From positions 682,001-746,000 of the forward strand of contig CBDCVA010000002.1 of NCBI GenBank assembly GCA_965222935.1: DNA of 64,000 bases. The letters run 5' to 3'. This document shows, piece after piece, positions 1 to 8,654 of this stretch. The notes below the pieces were generated by a model, which was given only the letters and a program-made list of their open reading frames with translations, was not told where the DNA came from and did no database searches. The DNA is from CBDCVA01 sp965222935 [NCBI: Candidatus Latescibacterota bacterium]. GTDB lineage: Bacteria; Latescibacterota; CBDCVA01. The translations under genes and the position numbers were made by a program. Positions within the stretch are counted from its first letter, which is position 1, and each line of letters begins with the position of its first letter.

Positions 1-1701
1 TGGGCAAGCGCACCCGAGCCGCATACCAGGCGTCAACCTTCGGCAAGCCCCGATTTCGGCGAACTCGGTCGTACCATCGGGCCCCTAGCGAAAGCTGCGC
101 TCATCGGCATCGTCGCGTACGCGCTGTGGCGAAGCTTCGTGGCCGCTCTCGTGCTACCGATCGAGTTCGACGCTCTCATGTATCACCTCGGAGTCCCCCA
201 AAAGTTCATCGAAGCGCGCGCGGTGGTCTTCCTGCCCGATGTCCAGGGGGCCAATCTGCGTCTCAACGTGGACATGCTGTACGTCGTGGCGATGCTTCTC
301 GATGGCGTGATGGCGGCGAAGCTGCTCAACTGGTCGCTCGGCGTTGCGCTGGGCGCGACGGTGTGGGCCCTGGGGCGGACACACTTCGGCAGAGACGTGG
401 CGCTCCTGGCAGCCGCGCTCTACGCGACGATGCCCATCATCGCGGACGAGCTGGCCGTTCGTGTCCACGCTGATCTGGGCGTTGCCTGGTTCGTGACTCT
501 GGCGGTGCTCGTCTTCCTGGGGTGGCAGAGGGCCATGACGCAGGCCGAACCCGGGGGTTCGGCGCGCGGCGTGTTGGCGCTCACGGCGATCCTGTTCGGG
601 ATCGCGGTCGGCTCCAAGCTCAATGGGTGGGTCTGGCTGGGCGGGGCCACGCTGGCGGTTGCCGCTGTATCCTGGCGACTCAGAGGGCCCGCTGCTGCGC
701 TGCGCCAGGCGGCCGCGCTGTTCGTGCTGGCGGCGGTCTTCGATCTGCCGTGGCTCGTGCGTAACCTGATCAACATCGGCACACCGTTCGATTTTTTCCT
801 CACCTCCATCTTCGGCCAAGGAACTTATTACACCGACCACGATCTCAAGCGCTTTGGGCTTGCGGCTGCTTTACAGGGTGAGGACTCATGGATCAAGGTG
901 CTCCGCTTCCCCTGGGACGTGACCATGAACGCCCTCACCATGTACCGAGCTAAAGCACCACTGGGGCCCGCTCCGCTGGCGCTTCTACCCGTTCTGGCCG
1001 TCGTCTGGTGGCTCAGGCGGACCGCCTCGGGTCGTGCACCTGTGGCGCTATTGTGGATACTCGGCTTCGTAGTTTTCTATGTACCTTTCTGGCTCGTGCA
1101 GTCACCGGGGCTGCGCTACCTCATCGGCTATGGCCTCTTGGCCCTGGGAGGCGCCTATGCCGTCGTGGCCGTGGCACGCGCCGCGCCGCGCGCTATCTCC
1201 TGGGTTCCCTATCTGGGTGCGGCAGGCGTGCTGATCGCCTCGCTTCTGACCTGGAAGCCCCTCGACGCGCGGGCGACGCTCGGTGCCCGTAATCCCGACG
1301 CCTTTTACCGTTTTCGCCGGTTCCCCGGCGACGGCTATCTCCAGACCTACGAGGTTTGGAAGCTCATCGACATCCATCTACCGTCGGACGCCGTCGTCTA
1401 CCACCATCTTGACGAGGCGATGACCCTCTTCCGGACGCGCAAGACCATAGGGGGCAACTTTGGGCCGCGGGGCAAATCGCTTCACCTGATCGATCCGGCG
1501 CTTGAGGACTACCGGTCGGGGGAGGAGATCCTTCGTAACCTGCGTCGGCTGGGCGCCACGCATCTCCTGATCAACGCAAACCGCGCCTACAGACTCAAGC
1601 GCCCGGTGCCCGACGACTCCTACTGGCGCGACAACGTACGCGTGCTCTATGCGGACCGAGGGGTCATGCTCTACGATCTTTGGCCCGACGGGCGCCCGTG
1701 A
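1..1701 (+). CDS. GT39-like polytopic glycosyltransferase, 5' end outside window
   Basis: The reading frame is open from the first base, so the N-terminus lies outside the window; about 566 residues are visible. The protein is multi-pass. The segment DALMYHLGVPQKFI near the start resembles the first-loop Asp region of GT39/ArnT-type (GT-C fold) lipid-linked sugar transferases, whose catalytic Asp lies in the first periplasmic loop. The last roughly 130 residues are soluble and end LLINANRAYRLKR...VLYADRGVMLYDL, as is common for the extracytoplasmic tail of this family. The stop overlaps the GTG start of the flippase-like gene (GTGA), suggesting translational coupling. The role in surface glycan or glycolipid synthesis is inferred from the family and neighbours; the substrate is unknown. 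Confidence 0.7.
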   Translation, partial: WASAPEPHTRRQPSASPDFGELGRTIGPLAKAALIGIVAYALWRSFVAALVLPIEFDALMYHLGVPQKFIEARAVVFLPDVQGANLRLNVDMLYVVAMLLDGVMAAKLLNWSLGVALGATVWALGRTHFGRDVALLAAALYATMPIIADELAVRVHADLGVAWFVTLAVLVFLGWQRAMTQAEPGGSARGVLALTAILFGIAVGSKLNGWVWLGGATLAVAAVSWRLRGPAAALRQAAALFVLAAVFDLPWLVRNLINIGTPFDFFLTSIFGQGTYYTDHDLKRFGLAAALQGEDSWIKVLRFPWDVTMNALTMYRAKAPLGPAPLALLPVLAVVWWLRRTASGRAPVALLWILGFVVFYVPFWLVQSPGLRYLIGYGLLALGGAYAVVAVARAAPRAISWVPYLGAAGVLIASLLTWKPLDARATLGARNPDAFYRFRRFPGDGYLQTYEVWKLIDIHLPSDAVVYHHLDEAMTLFRTRKTIGGNFGPRGKSLHLIDPALEDYRSGEEILRNLRRLGATHLLINANRAYRLKRPVPDDSYWRDNVRVLYADRGVMLYDLWPDGRP

Positions 1702-2726
1702 GCGCTGAGCGTATGGACACCGCGCGCCCTCCCACTGGAGGCGCTTGGCGGCTCGTGCAGCGGCTTGGTCCGCTATCGCTGTTCGTCGGTTTCCTCGCAT
1801 GGGCCGGGTGGTACCTCTGGACACATGTGGACCAGCTCCGGGACCTGAGCCTCCTCAGCACCCAGGATGCCGCCGTGGTCCTCGGTCTGAACATCCTGAG
1901 CACAGTGATCGAGGGCGTCCTGCTTCGCCTGGTCGTCAGAGCCTATGGGATCAAACTGAGCTTCGGCGAATCGGCGGCGCTTTTTTTCGTCTCCAGGCTC
2001 GCCAACCACCTCACTCCGTTGCGCGGCGGGGGGATAGGCGTCCGCGCCGTTCACCTCAAGCACAGGCATGGCCTGTCTTACGAGCATTTCGCCAGCATGA
2101 CGGCCGGCCAATACGTGATCGCCTATCTGGCTTACGCAGCCATGGGGCTAGCCGAACTTGCCGCTATCCATTGGGTCCACGACATCGCGAGTCGTCCTCT
2201 GGCCGTCGCCTTCGCCCTCGGCTTCGCCGCACTGATCATCATCACCGCGCCAAGCGTCGTCCCCCAGGTAAAGGCGCGGTGGTTTCGGCCCTTCGCCAAG
2301 GTCCTCGAAGGTTGGCAGAGACTCCGCCGTGACCGTGGGGTTCTTTTGGGCATCGCAACCCTGAGCGTTGCGGCGTCCCTGACGCGCATAGCGGGCCTGT
2401 ACGTCTGCTTTCGGGCCTCGGGAATCACGCTTCCCATCCTAGGCGCCGCCCTTGCATCGACCATGGCGGACACCTTCGCCGTGATCGCCGTGACGCCTGG
2501 GGGCTTTGGCATTACCGAGGCCGGCATCGTCCTCGGAACGCAACCCTTTGGCGTGGGGATCGCCCACACGGTGGCCGCAAGCTTCATCTACCGCCTGACG
2601 ATCTATGCGGCCGCGCTCCCCACGGGCCTGTTGGCCAGCTACCTCCTGTGGGGACGCGGCGCCCTGCGCCGCCTGTTCGAAACCGACAGCGGATACGACG
2701 CTTATCATCCCCACCGATCCAGTTGA
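1698..2726 (+). CDS. UPF0104 / LPG-synthase-TM-like flippase family membrane protein
   Basis: About 343 residues with many hydrophobic helices. Recognisable parts of the YbhN/UPF0104 (lysylphosphatidylglycerol synthase TM) family include the N-terminal half with SRLANHLTPLRGGGIGVRA and the C-terminal AVTPGGFGITEAGIVLG, matching the family's PGGxGxxE signature. It lacks the soluble aminoacyl-transfer domain of MprF, so a lipid transport or flippase-type role is more likely than lysyl transfer. Three starts are possible: TTG 1680, GTG 1698 and ATG 1713. GTG 1698 is chosen because it overlaps the previous stop by two bases. It probably works with the upstream transferase. Confidence 0.75.
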   Translation: MSAERMDTARPPTGGAWRLVQRLGPLSLFVGFLAWAGWYLWTHVDQLRDLSLLSTQDAAVVLGLNILSTVIEGVLLRLVVRAYGIKLSFGESAALFFVSRLANHLTPLRGGGIGVRAVHLKHRHGLSYEHFASMTAGQYVIAYLAYAAMGLAELAAIHWVHDIASRPLAVAFALGFAALIIITAPSVVPQVKARWFRPFAKVLEGWQRLRRDRGVLLGIATLSVAASLTRIAGLYVCFRASGITLPILGAALASTMADTFAVIAVTPGGFGITEAGIVLGTQPFGVGIAHTVAASFIYRLTIYAAALPTGLLASYLLWGRGALRRLFETDSGYDAYHPHRSS

Positions 2727-2837
2727 CACCGCTCGGGCGGAAGACATTTTCTTCCCCGATGCGACGTTCCATGGCGTGCGCGTCGTGCCCCATATTTCCG
2801 CCAACCTCCGTCCGAGGCACGCCGGGAGCTTGGACCC

Positions 2838-3962
2838 TTGATCCGCTTGACGGACCTCCGCCTGGGCGCCATGGAATTGGCTGCTCTACACGACGTTTGC
2901 GCCTCGGGTGCTCTCGCTCAGGGCCAGCGTGTAGCCGCCTTCGAGCGCGCAGTCGCCGACTACCTGCACCTCCCGCACGCCGCCGCGGTCTCATCGGGCA
3001 CGGCTGCCTTACACCTGGCACTGTTGGCGCTGGGCGTGGGCCCGGGCGACGACGTCCTGGTGCCAGCTTTCGCCTTTCCTGGAACGGGGAATGCGGTCGA
3101 GCAGGTCGGAGCCCGGACCGTACTGACCGACGTCCTGCCCGACACGTACAACGTGGACCCCACTGACCTCGGCGCGCGCGTGACGCCGCGAACGCGGGCG
3201 ATCGTACCCGTCCACCTCTTCGGCCAGGCATGCGCCATGGACGAGGTGGTGGCTCTCGCACAGCGCTACAACCTTGCAATAGTGGAAGATGCAGCCTCCG
3301 CCCTTGGGGCGACCTGGGATCGAACTTTCTGCGGTGGCTTTGGCGACGCCTCAACCTATAACTTCCGTTCCTGCAACGTGATAACGACGGGGGAGGGAGG
3401 GATGGTGGTGGCGTGCGAGGCCGCCCTCGATCACAGTGTGCGGAGCCTGCGAAACGACGGCCTCCCACCCGATGTCTCCGATCTCCACCCGGACGACGAT
3501 CCCGCACCGGACGTCATCGCCTTCGGGCTCAACTACAGGATGACTGACCTTCAGGCCGCGATGGGCTGCATCCAGCTCGCTCAGATCGAGGGATTCATCG
3601 GTCGGCGGCGGATGCTCGCAGCCCGCTACGATGAGGCTTTGGTGGACCTGGACTGGCTGAAGACACCCGTCGTGGCAGCCAAGGCCGGCCCCACCTATCA
3701 GGCTTACGTTGTGCGGCTCAGCGATGGCGTGGATCGAGCGCGGCTTCTCGCGTACCTGCGCGAAAAGGACATCGAGGCAAACCGTGGATCGTACGCCCTG
3801 CACACGCTCACAGCCTTCCGCGAACGCTACCGGGTTTCCGCTGCCGACTACCCGGTCGCCGATGCACTCGCGCGCCAGACCGTTGCCCTGCCGCTACATC
3901 CATGGCTTTACGACGAAGATATTGACCGCGTGATCGAAACGCTCTTCGCTTTCGTGCCTTAA
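2838..3962 (+). CDS. DegT/DnrJ/EryC1/StrS-family PLP protein lacking the active-site lysine
   Basis: A 374-residue member of the sugar aminotransferase family, normally used to make amino sugars for surface polysaccharides. Visible marks are SSGTAALHLAL (phosphate-binding), IVEDAASALGA (Asp151, pairing with the pyridine nitrogen) and TTGEGG (183-188). The residue that should be the PLP-binding lysine, seven before that GEGG, is Asn180 (codon AAC in ...CGT TCC TGC AAC...). Family members lacking Lys exist, for example the ColD dehydratase with His, but Asn is unusual. The length is normal and there is no frameshift, so it may be a non-transaminating relative. The start is TTG 2838 because the N-terminus IRLTDLRLG aligns with family starts; ATG 2871 is an alternative. 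Confidence 0.85.
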   Translation: MIRLTDLRLGAMELAALHDVCASGALAQGQRVAAFERAVADYLHLPHAAAVSSGTAALHLALLALGVGPGDDVLVPAFAFPGTGNAVEQVGARTVLTDVLPDTYNVDPTDLGARVTPRTRAIVPVHLFGQACAMDEVVALAQRYNLAIVEDAASALGATWDRTFCGGFGDASTYNFRSCNVITTGEGGMVVACEAALDHSVRSLRNDGLPPDVSDLHPDDDPAPDVIAFGLNYRMTDLQAAMGCIQLAQIEGFIGRRRMLAARYDEALVDLDWLKTPVVAAKAGPTYQAYVVRLSDGVDRARLLAYLREKDIEANRGSYALHTLTAFRERYRVSAADYPVADALARQTVALPLHPWLYDEDIDRVIETLFAFVP

Positions 3963-3968
3963 GCGCTT

Positions 3969-3989
3969 GGGGTGGAGGAATGACACCCC
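3969..3989. terminator. hairpin between convergent genes, possible bidirectional terminator
   Basis: GGGGTG at 3969-3974 pairs with CACCCC at 3984-3989 across a nine-base loop, just past the stop of the DegT gene and before the convergent membrane-protein gene. There is no clear T tract, so the call is tentative. Confidence 0.3.
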
Positions 3990-4054
3990 CCTAAGTACCA
4001 TTATGGCAACGCGATGAGGGCCTTTTGAGCAAAACCGCCCCCCCGTATGCGGGC

Positions 4055-5989
4055 TCAGGGGCTGGGATGCGCGATGACGAGCTCGGAGCCGTCGATCGTA
4101 GGGATGGCGATATGCTCGGACTTGGGAAACCGTTCGAAGGGCACCCGGTAGGCGACGGCTCGCGGGTCTTCGTAAATCTTCTCTCCGCCCAGCACCTTCT
4201 CGACGAAGGCGAGCACCTGCGGGATGTCCTCCGGCTCGACGTGATAGGCCCTCGCCTGATCCTCGATGAGGACATCTGTGTGCACGACGACGTACTTGAC
4301 GCGAAAGAACCCGAGGACATCGGGTACGATACCGCGCGCTCGCTCGGCGTAGGCATCGATGTCGAGTGCGATAATGTTGGCGGGGAAGCTCGTGAGGCTG
4401 ATGACCGGTATGGATTCGAAGTACCCCGCGAAGTACCTGGCGGGGATGCGGTCTAGCATACCCCCCAAGATGGGCTTGTGGTGGATGGACTGGCTGAACT
4501 GATTCCGGTAATGCCAGCGGTAGGTGGGGATCTCCAAGACCGTGCATTCGGTCGGGTCCCGGGCAATCTCCGAGTAGACCTTGGGCGCTTCGCCGTAGGG
4601 GTCGGAAATGGGCAGAGGGAACCCGCGCCAGTTCTCCATCCACATGAGCGCTAGAAGCGCCAGGAAAACCGCCTTTCTTGGGCGGACGCTCCAGCCTCTA
4701 CGCGTCTGCCAATCCTCTAGAGCCCGCATCCCGAATCCGGCCAACACGCCCAGCGCCAGCACCACTATGATGAGCAGGCGCACCGACTGGCGGATGCCGC
4801 CCATGAAGGGCAAATGGTGGAAAGCGATGAAGGGTAAATTGGGCAGGACGAAGGTCAGGTCATCAACGGTGAACTCCGCGCGGCCAAACAGACGCAGAAG
4901 CGGTCCTTGGGCGAGGATGAAAAAGCCCACCGCACTCCAGGCCCAGACTCGCGCATGAGGGAAGCTTCGGCTTTCCGAGCTCTCCGCTCGGCGGAACCAG
5001 CCCCAGAGCGCCAGGCCCATCAGTACGAAGCCAGGACCCAGAGCACCGTAGCTCGTGGGAAAAAAGACGCTCGTGGGCCCGGGAAGGAAAAAGCGCTCGA
5101 GACTGGCGTCAGCGCTGTTGAAGTAGGCGATTTTCTTCAAGTTGGTGTACGCCTTGTCGATGGCCGGGTCGATGGTCAGAAGCTCGGCGAAGAACGGGAT
5201 CAGATACCAGAGGGTCAGCGCCAGGATCACACCCACCATAAGGCCGAAGCGCTTCAAGAACGGTGCCGCCAGTGCGGCCTTTCGCTCGGTCAGGACCCGC
5301 TGCGCGAGGATCAGCAGCGCCACGAGGCCGGCGAAGGTGGCGTAGACGAGGTTGGAAAGGACCATCGCGGCCATACAGATTGCCGCAGCGACGGGTGCTT
5401 TGCGTCCCGGTTCATCGAATGTCCGCAGGACATACAGAAGGAAAAGCGGGATCCAACCGGCGAGCGCGAGTGAGAAGCTGGAACCGGGGCGTCCCAGGAG
5501 GTAGGGCTGAAAGGCGAAGGCGAAGCCGGCGAGGAAGGCGCCAGAGTGGCTACCGGTGACGTGACGCACCAGAAGATAGGCGCCCATCGCGCTGAGGGGA
5601 AAACAGGTGAAGGCCAGAAGATTGAAGGCGGTCGGCAGGTCGAACAAAAGCTGCAAGGGCACCGAGAGCAGGCCGTAGAGCAAGATGAAGTCCTGACGGA
5701 GCATACTCACGCCTTCGGGGTAGAAAATCGTGCGGTTGGTGAGAAGGTCGACGCCAGGGGTGGTGACCGCGTGCTTGACCCACCAGAAATCCCACATAAA
5801 CGAGTACCAGTCTTTGCCTTTGCCCACCACCTTGCCGTCGAACAGGTGAAAAACGAGCGGATGGCTATAGAGCAGGCTCCATGCGAGAAAGGCGACAAAG
5901 GCGATGGAGGTCTCCCGTCGCCAGGGGAGGCGGTCCAGCCAGGCGAAGATCCCCGGGCGTGTGGGGTCAGAAGGTGTATGGGCGGGCAT
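4055..5989 (-). CDS. large polytopic membrane protein, GT-C/YfhO-like
   Basis: 644 residues with a cytoplasmic N-terminus, then a long run of transmembrane helices to about residue 460, then a soluble C-terminal domain of about 180 residues. The first extracytoplasmic loop holds GKGKDWYSFMWDFWWVKHAV and NRTIFYPEG, the loop pattern of YfhO-like and other GT-C integral membrane transferases. The exact family is not certain. It faces the DegT gene tail to tail, and together with the first three genes suggests a surface-glycan locus. The start is the only sensible ATG, followed by a basic N-terminus. Confidence 0.65.
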   Translation of the reverse strand: MPAHTPSDPTRPGIFAWLDRLPWRRETSIAFVAFLAWSLLYSHPLVFHLFDGKVVGKGKDWYSFMWDFWWVKHAVTTPGVDLLTNRTIFYPEGVSMLRQDFILLYGLLSVPLQLLFDLPTAFNLLAFTCFPLSAMGAYLLVRHVTGSHSGAFLAGFAFAFQPYLLGRPGSSFSLALAGWIPLFLLYVLRTFDEPGRKAPVAAAICMAAMVLSNLVYATFAGLVALLILAQRVLTERKAALAAPFLKRFGLMVGVILALTLWYLIPFFAELLTIDPAIDKAYTNLKKIAYFNSADASLERFFLPGPTSVFFPTSYGALGPGFVLMGLALWGWFRRAESSESRSFPHARVWAWSAVGFFILAQGPLLRLFGRAEFTVDDLTFVLPNLPFIAFHHLPFMGGIRQSVRLLIIVVLALGVLAGFGMRALEDWQTRRGWSVRPRKAVFLALLALMWMENWRGFPLPISDPYGEAPKVYSEIARDPTECTVLEIPTYRWHYRNQFSQSIHHKPILGGMLDRIPARYFAGYFESIPVISLTSFPANIIALDIDAYAERARGIVPDVLGFFRVKYVVVHTDVLIEDQARAYHVEPEDIPQVLAFVEKVLGGEKIYEDPRAVAYRVPFERFPKSEHIAIPTIDGSELVIAHPSP

Positions 5990-6053
5990 GAGACCTCATG
6001 GAGGCGGGGTGCCCCGCTAGATGCCCGTGAGGAGACGGGTTTTCCCCGGGGCC

Positions 6054-6965
6054 TCAGGAGCTCTCTTTCCGGAAGTTGAGGCAGTAGTGGTGGAACGTGT
6101 TACTCACCCAGGCGTTGCCCAAGCCGTACGGGGCGAGGCGTTGGTTGTCCTGGCACCAAAGTTTCTCATCCTTGAGCGCGTAGATGTGCGAAAGCCGGCC
6201 TGCGAGGTCCCACGCCAGGGGATAGATCCGCCCCCGCTTCTTGACGTTCTTGACGATCACCGTGAGATAACCGCCCGGCCGAAGCAGGCGGTGCACTTTC
6301 TCGAAGATCCTGCAAAGCCGGCGAAGGAACTCGTCGTAGTCGCCGATGTTGCCCAGGTCGCGCGGGTTGTCCGAATAGACGCGCGGAAGCCCCGATGTGG
6401 CGCGCTCGCGCTGTGTCCAGGCGCCGGAAGCGTGAAGCATGTCCCAGTAGGGCGGGCTGGTGATGCAGTAGTCCACCTGCGGAAGACGGAGCCAGCCCAG
6501 GCGCGTCGCATCGCCCAGCCGCACCTCCGCGTGCGGCGGATCGTCCTGCCCAAGGCCAAGCTCGGTGCGCTCCTGCGCAACCGCCTGGCGCGCCATGGCA
6601 CCATACTCGTGCGAAAGCTCGACCCCGATCCCATCGCGACCCGTGCGCAGGCAGGCCACTAGCGTGCTTCCCACACCGACCATGGGATCGAGCACCGTCT
6701 GACCCCGCTTGGTGAAGAACGTGATGAACTCCGCCGCCAGTGTCTCGGGGAACTTCGCCGGGTGCCGCAAGTCCTCGCCGCGCCGGGGCGGCGGATTGTG
6801 CACGAACCAGCTTTTCTGGAAGCGGAGCCACTCTTTCGGTGAGAGGTCGTTGAGCCGATTGCGCCTCGCTCGCCGGGTTCTCGCCGGAGCGACCGCCCGT
6901 CCCGAAGCCGCATGGTCGCGGACCTTGCGCACCTCGACTGACGTCGAGCGCGAATGCTGAGCCAT
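6054..6965 (-). CDS. site-specific DNA methyltransferase (amino-methylating), orphan
   Basis: About 303 residues. Motif X/I comes first (FPETLAAEFITFF then VLDPMVGVGSTLVA, the SAM-binding loop), followed by the catalytic motif IV CITSPPYWDML. The TSPPYW form is typical of N4-cytosine and some N6-adenine enzymes; the order here is motif I before IV. The end, FHHYCLNFRK, matches the family C-terminus. An in-frame TTG at 6986 would add seven residues; ATG 6965 (MAQHSRSTS) is preferred. The N-terminal 40 residues are basic and low-complexity. No restriction endonuclease or specificity subunit lies beside it, so a regulatory or phage-derived methylase is possible. Target sequence unknown. Confidence 0.85.
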   Translation of the reverse strand: MAQHSRSTSVEVRKVRDHAASGRAVAPARTRRARRNRLNDLSPKEWLRFQKSWFVHNPPPRRGEDLRHPAKFPETLAAEFITFFTKRGQTVLDPMVGVGSTLVACLRTGRDGIGVELSHEYGAMARQAVAQERTELGLGQDDPPHAEVRLGDATRLGWLRLPQVDYCITSPPYWDMLHASGAWTQRERATSGLPRVYSDNPRDLGNIGDYDEFLRRLCRIFEKVHRLLRPGGYLTVIVKNVKKRGRIYPLAWDLAGRLSHIYALKDEKLWCQDNQRLAPYGLGNAWVSNTFHHYCLNFRKESS

Positions 6966-7128
6966 AACCTTAGATGGAGTAATCAATAATCAACCTACTG
7001 TCAAGGGGCAATTACCCCGTCTAATGTATGCATTCAGGGGCTGGGGCCAGCTCACAGAGGGGGTGTCCTTCGCAACGGCCTCGATGGCGCGACCTCTCAG
7101 ATGTCATGGCCCGCCTGCTGATGCGGCT

Positions 7129-7917
7129 TCACCGGGACGCCGCAGGATGGCGGTACTGCTCCAGAGCGCCCCTGTATTCGAGGCCGAGCAGCTCGCGCGC
7201 TCGCCGCGCGTTACAGGTGGCATCCGCTTCGGGTGTGCCGACAATGTGGAGAACGTCGAAACCAAGATCGGAGGATTCCACAGCGAGCCGACACGCTTCA
7301 GCCAGATCGTGGCGACAGACCCAGCCGCTGCGATAGGGAATCCCAGGCGACCCGAGTTTCTCTCGACGGGCGTCCATTCCCAATCGGCTGTCGACGATGT
7401 AATCCGCCCGCAGCACGATGATGCGCAGCCCGAAAGCCTCATAGTACTGCCGGCACATCTCCTCCTGCAGGCGCTTGGTGACTGCATAGAGGCTGCCGTC
7501 GGGTCGCCGCACATCGGAGCCGAAGAAGACCCCCTCGGGGTGCATGGTCTGGCACGAGCCCACGTGCACTACCCGTCGAACACAGTGCCGCCGCGCGGCC
7601 TCCAGCACGTTCCACAGTCCTTTCAGATTGACCAGGAACGGGGCATCATCGTCCACGCTGTAGGTGGAGGGTTCACCGGATGGGGATACGGCCGTGTGAA
7701 CAATAGCGCCCATGCCGGCCACGGCCCGGTCTACGGCATGGAAATCCACGATGTCACCAGAGACGACCTTGCCGCCGATCCACGCTCCATCAACGTCGTT
7801 CCACTTCTTCCAGGCCGCGGTGTTGTAATCGAAAGCGCGGATGTGATGTTTGCCGGTGAGGTTGGTCAACACGGCCCTCCCCAGCCAGTCGGCAGCTCCG
7901 AATACGGCCACTTTCAT
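7129..7917 (-). CDS. NAD-dependent epimerase/dehydratase (extended SDR)
   Basis: 262 residues, a Rossmann-fold sugar epimerase or reductase-like protein. The N-terminus MKVAVFGAADWLG is the nucleotide-binding turn, but the middle glycine of GxxGxxG is Asp. The catalytic Tyr-Lys pair is present as LYAVTK, with SCQ upstream in the Ser position and LRADYIVDSRLG near the substrate pocket. It is short for the extended SDR family (usually about 300-330). It stands alone between the methylase and decayed mobile DNA, so no pathway can be assigned. Confidence 0.8.
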   Translation of the reverse strand: MKVAVFGAADWLGRAVLTNLTGKHHIRAFDYNTAAWKKWNDVDGAWIGGKVVSGDIVDFHAVDRAVAGMGAIVHTAVSPSGEPSTYSVDDDAPFLVNLKGLWNVLEAARRHCVRRVVHVGSCQTMHPEGVFFGSDVRRPDGSLYAVTKRLQEEMCRQYYEAFGLRIIVLRADYIVDSRLGMDARREKLGSPGIPYRSGWVCRHDLAEACRLAVESSDLGFDVLHIVGTPEADATCNARRARELLGLEYRGALEQYRHPAASR

Positions 7918-7934
7918 GGGGCCCCTCGCTTTCT

Positions 7935-8030
7935 TTATCCCGTGACCAGAAAGGTTGCGAAGACTTCGCCGCCGGGCAACTTATCTCTAAGCTTCCCGAT
8001 GTTCTGCGCGACGTCCTGGTAGCGTCTACA
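7935..8030 (-). pseudogene. short remnant of an IS3-family transposase (OrfB core)
   Basis: On the minus strand the sequence reads QNIGKLRDKLPGGEVFATF. This matches the GKLRDELLNGEIFYTL block of IS3/IS2-type OrfB integrase cores, just after the catalytic ENGYIESF. No upstream catalytic residues or terminal repeats remain. It shares the unusual LPGGE form with the remnant near 10.1 kb, so both probably come from the same element. Confidence 0.45.
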
Positions 8031-8472
8031 CATCTCGATCCCCTTCCCCAACGTCCCTTTCATCCGTCTGTTGACGTACCGACCGGACCCGTCGGAGGGA
8101 CACGAAGGCGACGATGATCCGCGCATATTTGCCGAACCGCACTGGAAAGGGAATCCGAGAGGCCGATGGACATTTTGTGACTACACCATCGGGGTGTTAT
8201 ATTATGAGGAACGTGTGAAATCTCTGACACAACCAGAAAGAAGCGCTTAGGCGGCCGGAGAAGTCCCCAGAGATGAAGAGGCGATTGGGAACCGGATAAG
8301 GAAATGACATCATGCGGAGAGAACTTTCGGGACAGATTGTTTCTGGGGAGGCTGCGTCTTGTTAAGTTAAGGGTGCCTGATCTACGTCAGCCGGTTACCT
8401 TAAAGGATCGTCCAAAGACCCGACTTATGAAGACTATATTCGTGGAGCACTGGACGTTCTGAAGTCATAGAA

Positions 8473-8545
8473 GTGGGAACGGAGATTGCACCCGCATCTC
8501 GGTTCTACCGGACAGAAGATTATCATCAGCCGCATTTGGAAAGGT
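8473..8545 (+). pseudogene. fragment of peptide methionine sulfoxide reductase (msrA)
   Basis: A 24-codon stretch reads VGTEIAPASRFYRTEDYHQPHLER and then meets a stop (shown only as two parts: TEIAPASRFYR and TEDYHQPHLER). This is the conserved C-terminal block of MsrA (TEIxPAxxFYxAEDYHQxYL). Nothing upstream carries the catalytic GCFW motif, so this is a decayed fragment. It lies in a gene-free stretch (7918-8654) in which, apart from the IS3 remnant, nothing else is recognisable. Confidence 0.5.
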
Positions 8546-8654
8546 AGGGACGAGCGTGCCGCGAAACATAAGGCCGATGCAGACTCAAGTGACATCGGAA
8601 GGTAAAACAGAGTATGTTTTCCCCACCAACCAAGCCGCTAGGTAGCGCGAGGGT

